Source: Acidobacteriota bacterium (GTDB taxonomy: Bacteria > Acidobacteriota > Holophagae > Thermotomaculales > Thermotomaculaceae). From it: a stretch of DNA of 20,546 nt. The DNA is taken from positions 1 to 20,546 of the forward strand of contig JALWHA010000344.1 of assembly GCA_027038695.1 (NCBI GenBank), given 5' to 3'. Position 1 is the stretch's first letter; each line of letters opens with the position of its first letter. A program made the translations under genes and the position numbers. Of this stretch, positions 6,610 to 14,662 are shown in pieces. The notes beneath the pieces are model-generated. The model ran no database searches. It was not told the DNA's origin and saw nothing but the letters and a program-made list of their open reading frames with translations.

Positions 6610-8478
6610 ATGAACAAAAAAAGCCTTGGCTTTTACCTCTGGACGAGCGGCATAATAATTCTTTATTTTCTTTTTATGCAACTTTTATTTAATCTGAATA
6701 CTACAGCGTTTTACGCTTCGGTTGTTGTGTTTGTCGCAGGCTTTGTAATCTGGTTAATTAAAGATAGAAAAGGTTTGTGGCAGTATCTGTCCTCTATCAA
6801 GTTAGCTGCCGCCGTTATAATCTATCTGGCGATTGCGGTAATAATAGGGACATTGATTTTGCAAAATGTTGACCAATCTCAATACCTGAAACATTATTCC
6901 GAAGGGTTTTACAGGTTTATAAAACTTTTTACCTTGCAGGATACCTATCATTCTCTCTGGTTTATGTTGCTTGTAGGTTTATTAAACGTAAACCTGTTGT
7001 TGTGCACCTTTCAGAAGTTGCCTATTACAAAGAAAAAGATTGGGTTCTTCCTTATTCATTTAAGTATTTTTGTTATTGTTTTAGGCGGGTCAATAAGTGC
7101 CATTTTCGGAATAAAAGGGTATATCCATTTTCATGTAGGGGAAACACATAACAAGTTTAATTTAACCAGATACGATGTTATGCTTGATAAAACCCATAAG
7201 TTGGATTTCGGGATCAGGCTTGACAAATTTGAAATAGATTACTACCCCCCGGATTTCAGGGTTTACGTTTATACGAGAAATTCCACAAACTCAAATTTCG
7301 GTAAGCCTTATTCGTTAAAAGCCGTTGAGGGAAAAGAGTACAATATAAAAGAGGCTGACGCTAAATTGAAAATACTTAAGTTTTATAGAGACTACAAGCA
7401 AAAGGAAATCTTAAAGCATGACAAGAACGGGGTACCCGGGGTAGAGGTGTTAATGGAAACAAAATCTCAAAAGGTTTCAGGCCTTTTCTTTGACGTGCCG
7501 GGGAGAGATAGGTTTTTTCTTCCCAACGGAGAAGGCTTGGTTATCTTTAAATGGAATTTACCTAAAAATGACAAAGAGATAAGGGATATTGTTAAAGAGA
7601 AGTACATACTTTCAATAAATTGTCCTGAAGGAAGCAAAACCCTATCGGTTAAATTGGGAAAAACCTATGATTTTTCCAAAAACTATCTGATCAAAGTGGA
7701 CGATTTTGTCCCGTCATTTTCAATTGATACCAAAACACAGAAGGTTATTTCAAACGGGGATAATCCGGATAATCCGGCTCTTCATTTGATCTTTATAAAC
7801 AAGAAAAATGGGGAAAAATTAACCCATTGGACTTTTCAAAATTTCCCCGAATTCTCTCACGGGAAGAAGATTCCCGACGGTTGTTCTTTGAAATTTTTGT
7901 ATATCCCTTCAATGAAAGACAAACCGATTTATATTGTATCTTCGGACAAAAAGGTGATAGAAGTTGAGAATTTTAAGGTGAAAAATAGAACTGCACTTAA
8001 AGAAAACACCCTGGAATTTAAAAACTATAAACTGGTATTTAAAAAATTCGATAAACAGTCAACGGTACAATTGCAAGAGGTTTCTGCTTCAGATAAGTAT
8101 AAAAACCCTGTGGTTAAGGTGCTCTGGGAAAAAGGCGGGAATAACAAAGAGGTTCAATTTGCTGCAAAAGACCAGAAGGCTACCTTTCTTGAGAACGGGA
8201 AAATTGCACTTTTGTTAAGGGACAAAAATACAGATCCTAAAGCGTATAGAAGTTACGTAACAGTTATTGACCACGGGAAAGAGGTAAAAAAACACGTTAT
8301 TGAGGTAAATGACCCTCTGGTATATCACGGTTTTTACTTTTATCAAAGCAACTATGACCCGAAAGACCCGAATTATTCCGGCATCTCGGTTGCAAAAGAC
8401 CCGGGTGTATATATAGTTTATTTGGGCTTCTTTATGTTGACCATAGGTGGAATTTTAAGGTTCTATTTTAAGATGTGA
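6610..8478 (+). CDS. resB: Cytochrome c biogenesis protein ResB (Ccs1)
   Basis: A 622-residue membrane protein of system II cytochrome c maturation. With CcsA it exports heme and attaches it to apocytochrome CXXCH motifs. Predicted membrane segments lie at about 8-28, 31-50, 65-84, 115-134 and 145-167, with a last one near 598-617. A large soluble domain of roughly 430 residues between the fifth and last helices would face the extracytoplasmic side. His150, in FFLIHLSIF, sits where ResB proteins carry a heme-ligand histidine. Typical ResB has four helices, so the first two here look like an N-terminal addition. The GYIHFHVGE stretch after helix 5 and a C-terminal DPLVYHGFYFYQ segment are also family-like. 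ccsA starts 8 bp downstream. Confidence 0.9.
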   Translation: MNKKSLGFYLWTSGIIILYFLFMQLLFNLNTTAFYASVVVFVAGFVIWLIKDRKGLWQYLSSIKLAAAVIIYLAIAVIIGTLILQNVDQSQYLKHYSEGFYRFIKLFTLQDTYHSLWFMLLVGLLNVNLLLCTFQKLPITKKKIGFFLIHLSIFVIVLGGSISAIFGIKGYIHFHVGETHNKFNLTRYDVMLDKTHKLDFGIRLDKFEIDYYPPDFRVYVYTRNSTNSNFGKPYSLKAVEGKEYNIKEADAKLKILKFYRDYKQKEILKHDKNGVPGVEVLMETKSQKVSGLFFDVPGRDRFFLPNGEGLVIFKWNLPKNDKEIRDIVKEKYILSINCPEGSKTLSVKLGKTYDFSKNYLIKVDDFVPSFSIDTKTQKVISNGDNPDNPALHLIFINKKNGEKLTHWTFQNFPEFSHGKKIPDGCSLKFLYIPSMKDKPIYIVSSDKKVIEVENFKVKNRTALKENTLEFKNYKLVFKKFDKQSTVQLQEVSASDKYKNPVVKVLWEKGGNNKEVQFAAKDQKATFLENGKIALLLRDKNTDPKAYRSYVTVIDHGKEVKKHVIEVNDPLVYHGFYFYQSNYDPKDPNYSGISVAKDPGVYIVYLGFFMLTIGGILRFYFKM

Positions 8479-8486
8479 GGTGAGAA

Positions 8487-9362
8487 ATGATGACGTTAAT
8501 AGAAAACTTTTCAAGAATTAATACCTTTCTGTTTGCCCTGATATGGGTATACTTTATTGCTTTAATAATTTATACGGTAAGCCTTTTTTCACGCTCAAAG
8601 GGGTTATATGCGTTCGGGAGGATTACGCTTTTTATAGGGTTTTTAATAAACGGTTACCTTATAATTCAGAGATGGATTCAGGCGGGAAGGCCTCCCTTTA
8701 AAACCTTTTACGAGTCTTTAATATTTGCTTCCTTTTGCATAATACTTGTTTATCTTGTAATTGAACTCTTTAGAAAGGTAAAGATAGTAGGCGCTGCGTC
8801 TCTTTTAATGGCGTTAGGTTCCCTTTTATTTGCTGTTGTCAAGGTTGACGTTGAAATTATAAACCTTCCTCCTGCCCTTCAAAGCGGCTGGTTTATCCCT
8901 CATGTGGTAATTTATTTTGTAGGTTACGGTGCTCTGGCTGTTTCTTTTGCCACAGGGGTATTGTACTTGTTTTTCCCTGATAAAATTGAGTTGCAGGGTG
9001 ATACTAAATGGTCAAACTTTTTGATAAACGCTTTAGGGGGCGAAGTCATAGACCTTGAAGAATTTACTCACCAATTGATTATTGTAGGTTTTACTTTTTT
9101 GAATTTGGGGCTTATAACAGGTTCTCTCTGGGCAAAGTTTGCATGGGGAGATTACTGGTTCTGGGACCCGAAAGAGAATTGGTCGCTAATTACCTGGTTG
9201 ATCTACATTAGTTACTTTCACTTAAGGTATATTAAAGGTTGGAGGGGTAGAAAAGCAGTAATATTTGCTATAATAGGATTCCTGGCAGTTGTATTTACTT
9301 ACCTTGGAATGAGTGTACTGCCGACGGCAAGTATGTCTGAACATGTTTATACGGGGAATTGA
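8487..9362 (+). CDS. ccsA: Cytochrome c heme export/ligation protein CcsA (CcmF/CcsA family)
   Basis: A 291-residue polytopic membrane protein with about eight hydrophobic segments. The tryptophan-rich heme-handling (WWD) motif WGDYWFWDPKE lies at residues 220-230. Candidate heme-ligand histidines flank it at 139 (FIPHV), 195 (FTHQL) and 285 (SEHVYT), with the last in the position where related proteins have a LHSY motif. It works with ResB as the system II cytochrome c synthetase. A ribosome site (GAGGTGA) overlaps the resB stop; two adjacent ATG codons at 8487 and 8490 are both usable. The next gene starts in its stop codon (TGATG). Confidence 0.93.
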   Translation: MMTLIENFSRINTFLFALIWVYFIALIIYTVSLFSRSKGLYAFGRITLFIGFLINGYLIIQRWIQAGRPPFKTFYESLIFASFCIILVYLVIELFRKVKIVGAASLLMALGSLLFAVVKVDVEIINLPPALQSGWFIPHVVIYFVGYGALAVSFATGVLYLFFPDKIELQGDTKWSNFLINALGGEVIDLEEFTHQLIIVGFTFLNLGLITGSLWAKFAWGDYWFWDPKENWSLITWLIYISYFHLRYIKGWRGRKAVIFAIIGFLAVVFTYLGMSVLPTASMSEHVYTGN

Positions 9363-9829
9363 TGAGGGATAAGAGAAAAAGGGAACATATTCCCGTTAAA
9401 GAGAAACAAAAACCCAAAACAAAGATAAAATGTGCAATATGCGGCAAAGAAGAGACGGTTCCTTTTGTGCCTAAAAGGGGGGTTGCTGTTCTATGCTGGG
9501 ATTGCTATCAGGCTAAAAAGAACAGGGAGAAGAGAAACAAAGAATTGATAAAAAGGGTTGCCGGGAAGTTTGAAATTAAATGTGAAAGGTGTGGTAAAAC
9601 AGAGATTGTTAACTATAAAAGGTTTTCCGCTCCGGTAAAACTCTGTGATAATTGTTATCTGGAATTAAAGGGCAATGCGCCGAACTCAAACAGAAAGAAA
9701 AAATTAGGGGTGTTGACAAGGATTAAGTGTTGCAAGTGTGGAAAGGAAGAGTTTGTTAATTTTATTCCCGAAGACGAAAACACCGTACTTTGTTCAGATT
9801 GTTACAGGAAAAATGAGGAGGAAAAATAA
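9362..9829 (+). CDS. Three tandem CxxC-x17-CxxC zinc-ribbon protein
   Basis: A 155-residue basic protein. After a Lys/Arg-rich N-terminus come three repeats, each with two CxxC pairs separated by exactly 17 residues: CAIC...CWDC, CERC...CDNC and CCKC...CSDC. The repeats share a GK(E/T)E start and CxxCY end. This spacing matches the CxxC-x17-CxxC domain (TIGR04272 type), often found in tandem. Each repeat should hold one zinc ion. No signal peptide or membrane helix is present, so it is probably cytoplasmic; nucleic-acid or protein binding is possible but unproven. The ATG is coupled to the ccsA stop by a 1-bp overlap. It is the last gene before the terminator at 9830. Confidence 0.85.
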   Translation: MRDKRKREHIPVKEKQKPKTKIKCAICGKEETVPFVPKRGVAVLCWDCYQAKKNREKRNKELIKRVAGKFEIKCERCGKTEIVNYKRFSAPVKLCDNCYLELKGNAPNSNRKKKLGVLTRIKCCKCGKEEFVNFIPEDENTVLCSDCYRKNEEEK

Positions 9830-9853
9830 GGGGGATTAATCCCCCTTTTCTTT
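9830..9853. terminator. Bidirectional intrinsic terminator between convergent operons
   Basis: GGGGGATTAATCCCCC (9830-9845) is perfectly self-complementary and can form a GC-rich 6-bp stem with a TTAA loop. On the + strand it is followed by TTTTCTTT (9846-9853). On the - strand it is followed by TTATTTTT, the complement of 9822-9829. It sits directly after the stop of the zinc-ribbon gene, and the PqqD-like gene's stop (9836-9838) lies in the loop. Confidence 0.85.
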
Positions 9854-10195
9854 AAGTTTAATAAAATTGTTTACCTTCATAATTGCTAAAAATTTCCCGA
9901 TCCTCTCATAGAGCGGGTCAATTTCTTCTCCGAATTCTTCTTTTAATAATTTTGATAATTCGAACACGTCTTTTTGACCGTCAATTTCATTCCATACAAA
10001 TGTGCCTATTTTATCAAGGTGTATCTTTACATACTTATTTTTTATAAAAGGTTCAAAGATTTTTCTCCCTAACCTTGATTTAAAACGGGGGGCAAGGATT
10101 ATTGCCCTGCCCTCCTCGTCTAAAACAGATTCACAGAGTTTTTCCGGTACTAAATCTAATAGGTTTCTTTCTTTTTGTATCTTTTTTTTAGCCAT
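9836..10195 (-). CDS. PqqD-like (RRE-fold) small protein
   Basis: A 119-residue protein. Residues from about 65 onward (DKIGTFVWNEIDGQKDVFEL followed by KEEFGE) match the PqqD family pattern, a winged-helix fold that in RiPP pathways binds precursor peptides for radical-SAM enzymes. The N-terminal 55 residues are basic and hydrophobic. No radical-SAM enzyme, precursor peptide or other RiPP gene is visible within the window. The ATG lies 8 bp inside the end of the OPT transporter gene, implying coupled translation. The stop codon lies in the loop of the shared terminator. A role connected to the transporter, for example peptide recognition or regulation, is inference only. Confidence 0.75.
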   Translation of the reverse strand: MAKKKIQKERNLLDLVPEKLCESVLDEEGRAIILAPRFKSRLGRKIFEPFIKNKYVKIHLDKIGTFVWNEIDGQKDVFELSKLLKEEFGEEIDPLYERIGKFLAIMKVNNFIKLKEKGD

Positions 10196-12209
10196 TGTTT
10201 TTCTTTGCTGCGTTAATAGGAAGTTTAATCAAGATATAGGCGATAGGTAAAAATACAAGCAACCCGCCCCATGCGCCTAAGGGTTCGCCTAACGAGAAGT
10301 TTGGAATGTGCAGTTTATCCCTGAAAGCAACAATGGCGGCTATTCCCATCCCCATTAAAGCCTCTCCCGCAATCAAGCCTGAAGCGATAAGGGTACCTGT
10401 ATTTACAAAGGTCTCGTTCCCTTTGTCAAGTCCGTTCTTTTCGGCAAACTTATCTGCCAATACCCTGATAATCCCGCCTACAAATATTGCGAAGGTGGAT
10501 TCAAGGGGCAGGTACATACCAACCGCAATAAGCATCGGAGACGGAGCGTCAATTAATATCATGCCTATGGAAAAGCCAATCCCGGTTATAACTAAAGGCC
10601 ATGCCATCTGTCCACCTACTATTCCTTCCGCTAACATTGCCATTAAGCCTGCCTGAGGAGCGGGAAGGTTAGGACCTCCGATTCCGCCTGGTGTCGCGGT
10701 GTGAAGAACCTGCATCGGGAAAACCATAACGAGAGATGCCGCAATAACTCCGATAATGCATGCGATCTCCATTTTCCACGGGGTTCCTCCTATAATATGT
10801 CCAACCTTCAAATCCTGCATAATATCCCCGGCAACCCCTGAAGATGTGCAGACTACAGCCGCAACCCCTAAAACTGCGGCGATACCCGGGCCGCCTTTAA
10901 CTCCTATTGTAACCATTATTAAAGCAGCTACAATCAGAGTTGAAAGTGTCAATCCTGAAATCGGGTTATTTGAAGAGCCTATGGTTCCCACTAAGAACCC
11001 TGCAACCGCTGCGAACAAAAATCCTGCAAGTGTCATTACCAATGCTGCGACTATTGCTCCAGTTACCGATTGGCAGAAGTAGTAATAGATCATTGCAATA
11101 GGGATTACCAGAAGGAAGATTGAGATTATAGTGAATTTAAAAGGTAAGTCATGCTCAAGCCTTGGGACCTCTCCGCCTTCTTCTATTTCCTCTTTGATTT
11201 TTGATAGGTCTTTAAAGCCTCTCTTTATTCCCGTCCATAGTGATTTTCTCATGCTGTAGAGGGTGTAGAACGCACCCACAAGCATAGCCCCTACCGCAAA
11301 TGGCCTTACTATTGAGTTCCAGATAGCGCCGCTTATAACCGCGTCAGTAACCTGAACACCGTTTACGGTTTGGCCGATAAGTGAGTTAAATGTCCCGCTG
11401 AAAAGGAAGTTTAAAAGAGGTACGAACAATAACCAGGCGAAAACTCCCCCTGAAAAAACAATTGCCGAAGGTTTGTACCCTATTATGTATCCGACCCCTA
11501 ACATAGCCGGGGATGCGTTAGGCGATTTAAGAAGCATGCCGCCGCCGAACTTTTTTGATATCAGGTTTTTACCGCTTGTGGTTAAGAAGTTGATCGCTGA
11601 TGTCTTAAAGTGGAGAAATTTGGAAAAACTGTCTTTGAATAGAGCAAGCCCGCCGACAGGGTTTTTAATAAACTCTAAAAACGCCGCAAAAATTATTGAG
11701 CCGAAAACGTATTTAGCCCCGCTTGCGCCGCCCTGGCCCGCTTTTACTATTTCAGCGCAGGCAACCGATTCAGGGAAAGGCAGGGTTTTGTCTTCAACAA
11801 GTATCTTTCTTAAAAATGATACGAATAAAACGCCTAAAACACCGCCTAACAGCATTAAAACCGTAGATTCAAAGTAATGCAGGTGGTCCCATAAAGGCTT
11901 ACCTGTTGCCGGGTCTTTCGCTATTAGAAAAGCCGGAATGGTGAAGATGGCTCCCGCAACAAGAGCCTCTCCTACCGCTGCGGTAGTCCTGAATATGTTT
12001 TCTTCTAAAACCGAGCCTTTTAACCCCTTTAAAATTGCCATTGCCATAACAGCCGCAGGGAAAGTGGCTGCAACCGTCAGGCCTACTTTAAGCCCCAGAT
12101 AAGCGTTTGCGGCTCCTAATACAATTGCGAATATGGCACCGAAAAACACTGCTCTGAAAGTAAATTCTTTTAAATCTGTCTTTTCGGGAACAAACGGTTT
12201 GTGTTCCAA
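10188..12209 (-). CDS. OPT-family oligopeptide transporter
   Basis: A 673-residue integral membrane protein rich in hydrophobic helices across its length. The N-terminal ANAYLGLKVGLTVAATFPAA segment and a GGTPWKMEIA segment near two-thirds of the length are characteristic of the bacterial OPT group (TIGR00733 type). Family members import oligopeptides or metal-chelate complexes using the proton gradient; the substrate here cannot be read from sequence. The start is a TTG codon, supported by an AAGGAGG site (12215-12221) at exactly 5 nt spacing and no nearby ATG. The SD lies in the 13-bp gap after the CpaF gene, so the two are co-transcribed. A PqqD-like gene overlaps its 3' end. Confidence 0.92.
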   Translation of the reverse strand: MEHKPFVPEKTDLKEFTFRAVFFGAIFAIVLGAANAYLGLKVGLTVAATFPAAVMAMAILKGLKGSVLEENIFRTTAAVGEALVAGAIFTIPAFLIAKDPATGKPLWDHLHYFESTVLMLLGGVLGVLFVSFLRKILVEDKTLPFPESVACAEIVKAGQGGASGAKYVFGSIIFAAFLEFIKNPVGGLALFKDSFSKFLHFKTSAINFLTTSGKNLISKKFGGGMLLKSPNASPAMLGVGYIIGYKPSAIVFSGGVFAWLLFVPLLNFLFSGTFNSLIGQTVNGVQVTDAVISGAIWNSIVRPFAVGAMLVGAFYTLYSMRKSLWTGIKRGFKDLSKIKEEIEEGGEVPRLEHDLPFKFTIISIFLLVIPIAMIYYYFCQSVTGAIVAALVMTLAGFLFAAVAGFLVGTIGSSNNPISGLTLSTLIVAALIMVTIGVKGGPGIAAVLGVAAVVCTSSGVAGDIMQDLKVGHIIGGTPWKMEIACIIGVIAASLVMVFPMQVLHTATPGGIGGPNLPAPQAGLMAMLAEGIVGGQMAWPLVITGIGFSIGMILIDAPSPMLIAVGMYLPLESTFAIFVGGIIRVLADKFAEKNGLDKGNETFVNTGTLIASGLIAGEALMGMGIAAIVAFRDKLHIPNFSLGEPLGAWGGLLVFLPIAYILIKLPINAAKKNNG

Positions 12210-12222
12210 AACAACCTCCTTA

Positions 12223-13656
12223 TTATTTTATAGAATCAAGGAAACTTCCTTTTTTTATAAATCCCGCCTTCCTTGCTTCTTCAAGGAAAGTAGGTTTATT
12301 GCCGGTAAATTTCAATTCTCCCAAAACCCTTCCTTCTTTGTCTTTCCCGCTTCTCTCAAAAACGAAGATATGTTGCAGGTTATAACTCATATCAGGCTTT
12401 AAATCCAGAACCTCTGAAATATAGTTCACCTTCCTTGAACCGTCTTCAAACCTTTTAGTGTGAACGATTATGTTTATTGCAGAAGAGATCTGCTCCCTGA
12501 TGGCTTTTAATGGCAACTGTATTCCGCTTTGAAGGGTGGTGTTTTCGAGCCTTGATAAGGTATCAAGAGGTGCGTTAGAGTGGATGGTGGACATTGAGCC
12601 TCCGTGCCCGGTATTCATTGCCTGAAGTAGGTCAAACGCCTCTCCCCCTCTGATTTCTCCTATTACAATCCTATCGGGCCTCATTCTCAATGTAGAGTGA
12701 AGCAGGTCTCTAATTGTAACCTCTCCCCTGCCTTTTTTGTCAGCCGGTTTTGCCTCCATTCTTAAAATATGTTCTTTTTGCAGTTGCAGTTCCGCCGTAT
12801 CCTCTATAACGATTATCCTTTCGTTGTCTGGAATAAGGGAGGACAGCACATTTAGAAGAGTGGTTTTCCCCGAGCCTGTTCCTCCCGATACAATTACGTT
12901 TTGTTTCATTAAAATGCACAGTTCGATAAAGTCTATTGCTTCCCGGGTAATTGCCCCGAAATTTATTAAATCGTGCAAAGTTAAGGCTTTTTTTGAGAAT
13001 TTTCTTATTGAGACATAGGTGCCGGTTAAAGCGCAAGGAGGGATAACCGCCGCTACACGGGAACCGTCGTCAAGCCTTGCGTCTAACCTGGGGCTTAGTT
13101 CGCTAACGTCTTTCCCTAATGCCCTTGCAATGTTTTTAATAGCGGCGACAAGTGCTTTTTCGCTTGAGAACTTTTTGTCTGTTTTTTCAATTTTCCCCTT
13201 TCTTTCAATATAGATCTTATCGTGTCCGTTTATCATAATTTCGGATATGGAGGCATCTTCAAGAAAGTCGTTTATCGGGGCTAAAAAAGGCCTTACGTAG
13301 GCAAAGGGGTCAAATTTGAACTCAAGTTGTTCTCCTTCGTCGCTATCGCTTGTTTCAAAATCTTCTCCGACAACTGTAATTAAATAGTCTCCTATTTTTA
13401 CGCTGTCTCCGAATGATAGGTCGGCACTCCTGTCTATCCTGTGGTTGTTAAAAAATATTCCGTTGGTGCTTTTTAAATCTTCAATAGTTATCTTGTCTCC
13501 CCTGACCATGACCCTTGCATGCCTTGAAGATACTTTAGGGTTGTTCAGGCTGATTTCGTTACTTGAGGATTTTCCTATAAAAAATATCGGTTGGTTAAGT
13601 TTTTTTACCCATTCCTTGCCGTTTGCAAGATCTTTAATTAAGACTTTGAATCCCAT
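12223..13656 (-). CDS. cpaF: FHA domain fused to CpaF/TadA-type secretion ATPase
   Basis: A 477-residue protein with two parts. Residues about 1-97 form a forkhead-associated domain (SSRHA at 43-47, STNGIFFN at 63-70), a phosphothreonine-binding module. In its first loop the usual Arg is Lys (IGKSSSN). After an acidic linker (98-116) comes a type II/IV secretion ATPase: Walker A GGTGSGKT (258-265), Asp box IEDTAEL (284-290), Walker B region RIVIGEIRGGEA (329-340) and His box TGHGGSMSTIHSN (349-361). CpaF/TadA ATPases power Tad pilus or related export, but no pilin, CpaE or TadB/C gene is nearby. The ATG has only GGGGG upstream. It lies 20 bp after the enoyl-CoA hydratase gene. Confidence 0.9.
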   Translation of the reverse strand: MGFKVLIKDLANGKEWVKKLNQPIFFIGKSSSNEISLNNPKVSSRHARVMVRGDKITIEDLKSTNGIFFNNHRIDRSADLSFGDSVKIGDYLITVVGEDFETSDSDEGEQLEFKFDPFAYVRPFLAPINDFLEDASISEIMINGHDKIYIERKGKIEKTDKKFSSEKALVAAIKNIARALGKDVSELSPRLDARLDDGSRVAAVIPPCALTGTYVSIRKFSKKALTLHDLINFGAITREAIDFIELCILMKQNVIVSGGTGSGKTTLLNVLSSLIPDNERIIVIEDTAELQLQKEHILRMEAKPADKKGRGEVTIRDLLHSTLRMRPDRIVIGEIRGGEAFDLLQAMNTGHGGSMSTIHSNAPLDTLSRLENTTLQSGIQLPLKAIREQISSAINIIVHTKRFEDGSRKVNYISEVLDLKPDMSYNLQHIFVFERSGKDKEGRVLGELKFTGNKPTFLEEARKAGFIKKGSFLDSIK

Positions 13657-13676
13657 ATATGCCCCCGAGTTTGGTA

Positions 13677-14456
13677 TTACTTTCCTTTAAAGTTCGCCTC
13701 CCTTTTCTCTAAGAATGCGCTAACCCCTTCTTTTGCGTCGTCGGTTGCGAAACATAATCCGAATAGGTTTGATTCAAGCGCACATGCCTTTTCAAAGGGC
13801 ATTTCTTTTCCTTCCATTATCGCCTTTTTGCAGTAGTAAACCGCAATAGGTGAGTTTTTTTGAATTTCTTTTATTGATTTAATTGCCTCTTCAACAAGGT
13901 TTTCTTCTATAATTCTGTCAATAATTCCCAATTTTAATCCTTCTTCCGCCTTAACCATTCTTCCCGTCATACAGATCTCAAGGGCTTTGCTGTGTCCGAT
14001 TAACCTTGTAAGCCTCTGCGTCCCTGCATAACCGGGTATTAAGCCTAACTTTACTTCAGGCTGGCCTACCTTTGCGTTTGGAGAAGCATACCTGAAGGTG
14101 CACGACATTGCAAGTTCCAATCCTCCTCCTAAAGCAAAGCCGTTGATTGCCGCAATTGAAGGGAATGGCAAATCTTCAATCTTTTTAAAGATAGATTGTC
14201 CCCAATCACTCTGCTTTCTCGCCTCTTCGGAGGTTTTTCCCTGAAATTCCGAGATATCGGCTCCCGCTACGAAGGATTTTTCTCCCGCTCCGGTAATAAC
14301 AAGACCGTGTACGTTTTCAACGGATTTTATATGGTCTATCGCTTTGTCTAACTCTGTTAAAACCGTGCGGTTAAGTGCATTTAAAACCTTGGGCCTATTT
14401 ATTGTTAAGACAAAAATTCCGTCTCTGTTTTCAAGTATAAGGGTTTCAAATTCCAT
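13677..14456 (-). CDS. Enoyl-CoA hydratase / crotonase family
   Basis: A 259-residue soluble protein of the standard crotonase length. The oxyanion-hole segments AGADI and GGGLELAMSC are present, and both acid/base glutamates of short-chain enoyl-CoA hydratases are kept: Glu114 (GGGLE) and Glu134 (GQPE), followed by KLGLIPGYAGTQRL. This supports hydration of trans-2-enoyl-CoA (for example crotonyl-CoA) rather than a dehydratase-dead homologue. The ATG is preceded by AAAGGAGG at 4-nt spacing. It is the first gene of a four-gene - strand unit leading into cpaF and the transporter. The metabolic partner enzymes are not in the window, so the physiological substrate is uncertain. Confidence 0.92.
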   Translation of the reverse strand: MEFETLILENRDGIFVLTINRPKVLNALNRTVLTELDKAIDHIKSVENVHGLVITGAGEKSFVAGADISEFQGKTSEEARKQSDWGQSIFKKIEDLPFPSIAAINGFALGGGLELAMSCTFRYASPNAKVGQPEVKLGLIPGYAGTQRLTRLIGHSKALEICMTGRMVKAEEGLKLGIIDRIIEENLVEEAIKSIKEIQKNSPIAVYYCKKAIMEGKEMPFEKACALESNLFGLCFATDDAKEGVSAFLEKREANFKGK

Positions 14457-14485
14457 AATACCTCCTTTGAATTTTGATTATTTTC

Positions 14486-14494
14486 ATTATAGCA
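14486..14494 (-). promoter_or_regulatory. Extended -10 promoter of the enoyl-CoA hydratase operon
   Basis: On the - strand the sequence reads TGCTATAAT, a consensus TATAAT with the TGn extension. No good -35 box is present at 17 bp, as allowed for extended -10 promoters. The predicted start near 14479 leaves a leader of about 23 nt containing the AAAGGAGG site. The 14457-14662 gap is AT-rich and otherwise shows only the hpt promoter. Confidence 0.5.
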
Positions 14495-14603
14495 AAAGTT
14501 TTTATTTACAATTAAAAAAGTAAAAATTTAGCGGTATTTATTTGTTTTCTCCCTCAAATACAATTCGGTTTGGATTTTTAATGTTCCCCGTGTGCCTTTT
14601 CCC

Positions 14604-14631
14604 TTGAAAAATATTTTTTATTTTTAATAAT
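14604..14631 (+). promoter_or_regulatory. Candidate promoter of hpt
   Basis: TTGAAA (14604-14609) is followed after 16 bp by AATAAT (14626-14631), in an AT-rich tract upstream of the hpt ribosome site (GGAG, 14653-14656). The -10 match is imperfect, and overlapping alternatives exist at 14625-14633. Confidence 0.3.
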
Positions 14632-14662
14632 AGAAGAGAAGAAAAGAAAATTTGGAGTAAAT

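Noticed and set aside
10306..11877. Three + strand open frames across the transporter gene
   Set aside because: They are Pro/Ala/Ile-rich shadows of the - strand OPT gene, with no ribosome sites or domains.
14457..14662. Possible small RNA or riboswitch in the largest intergenic gap
   Set aside because: It is AT-rich with only promoter-like elements; no stable GC-rich stem or known riboswitch core could be seen.
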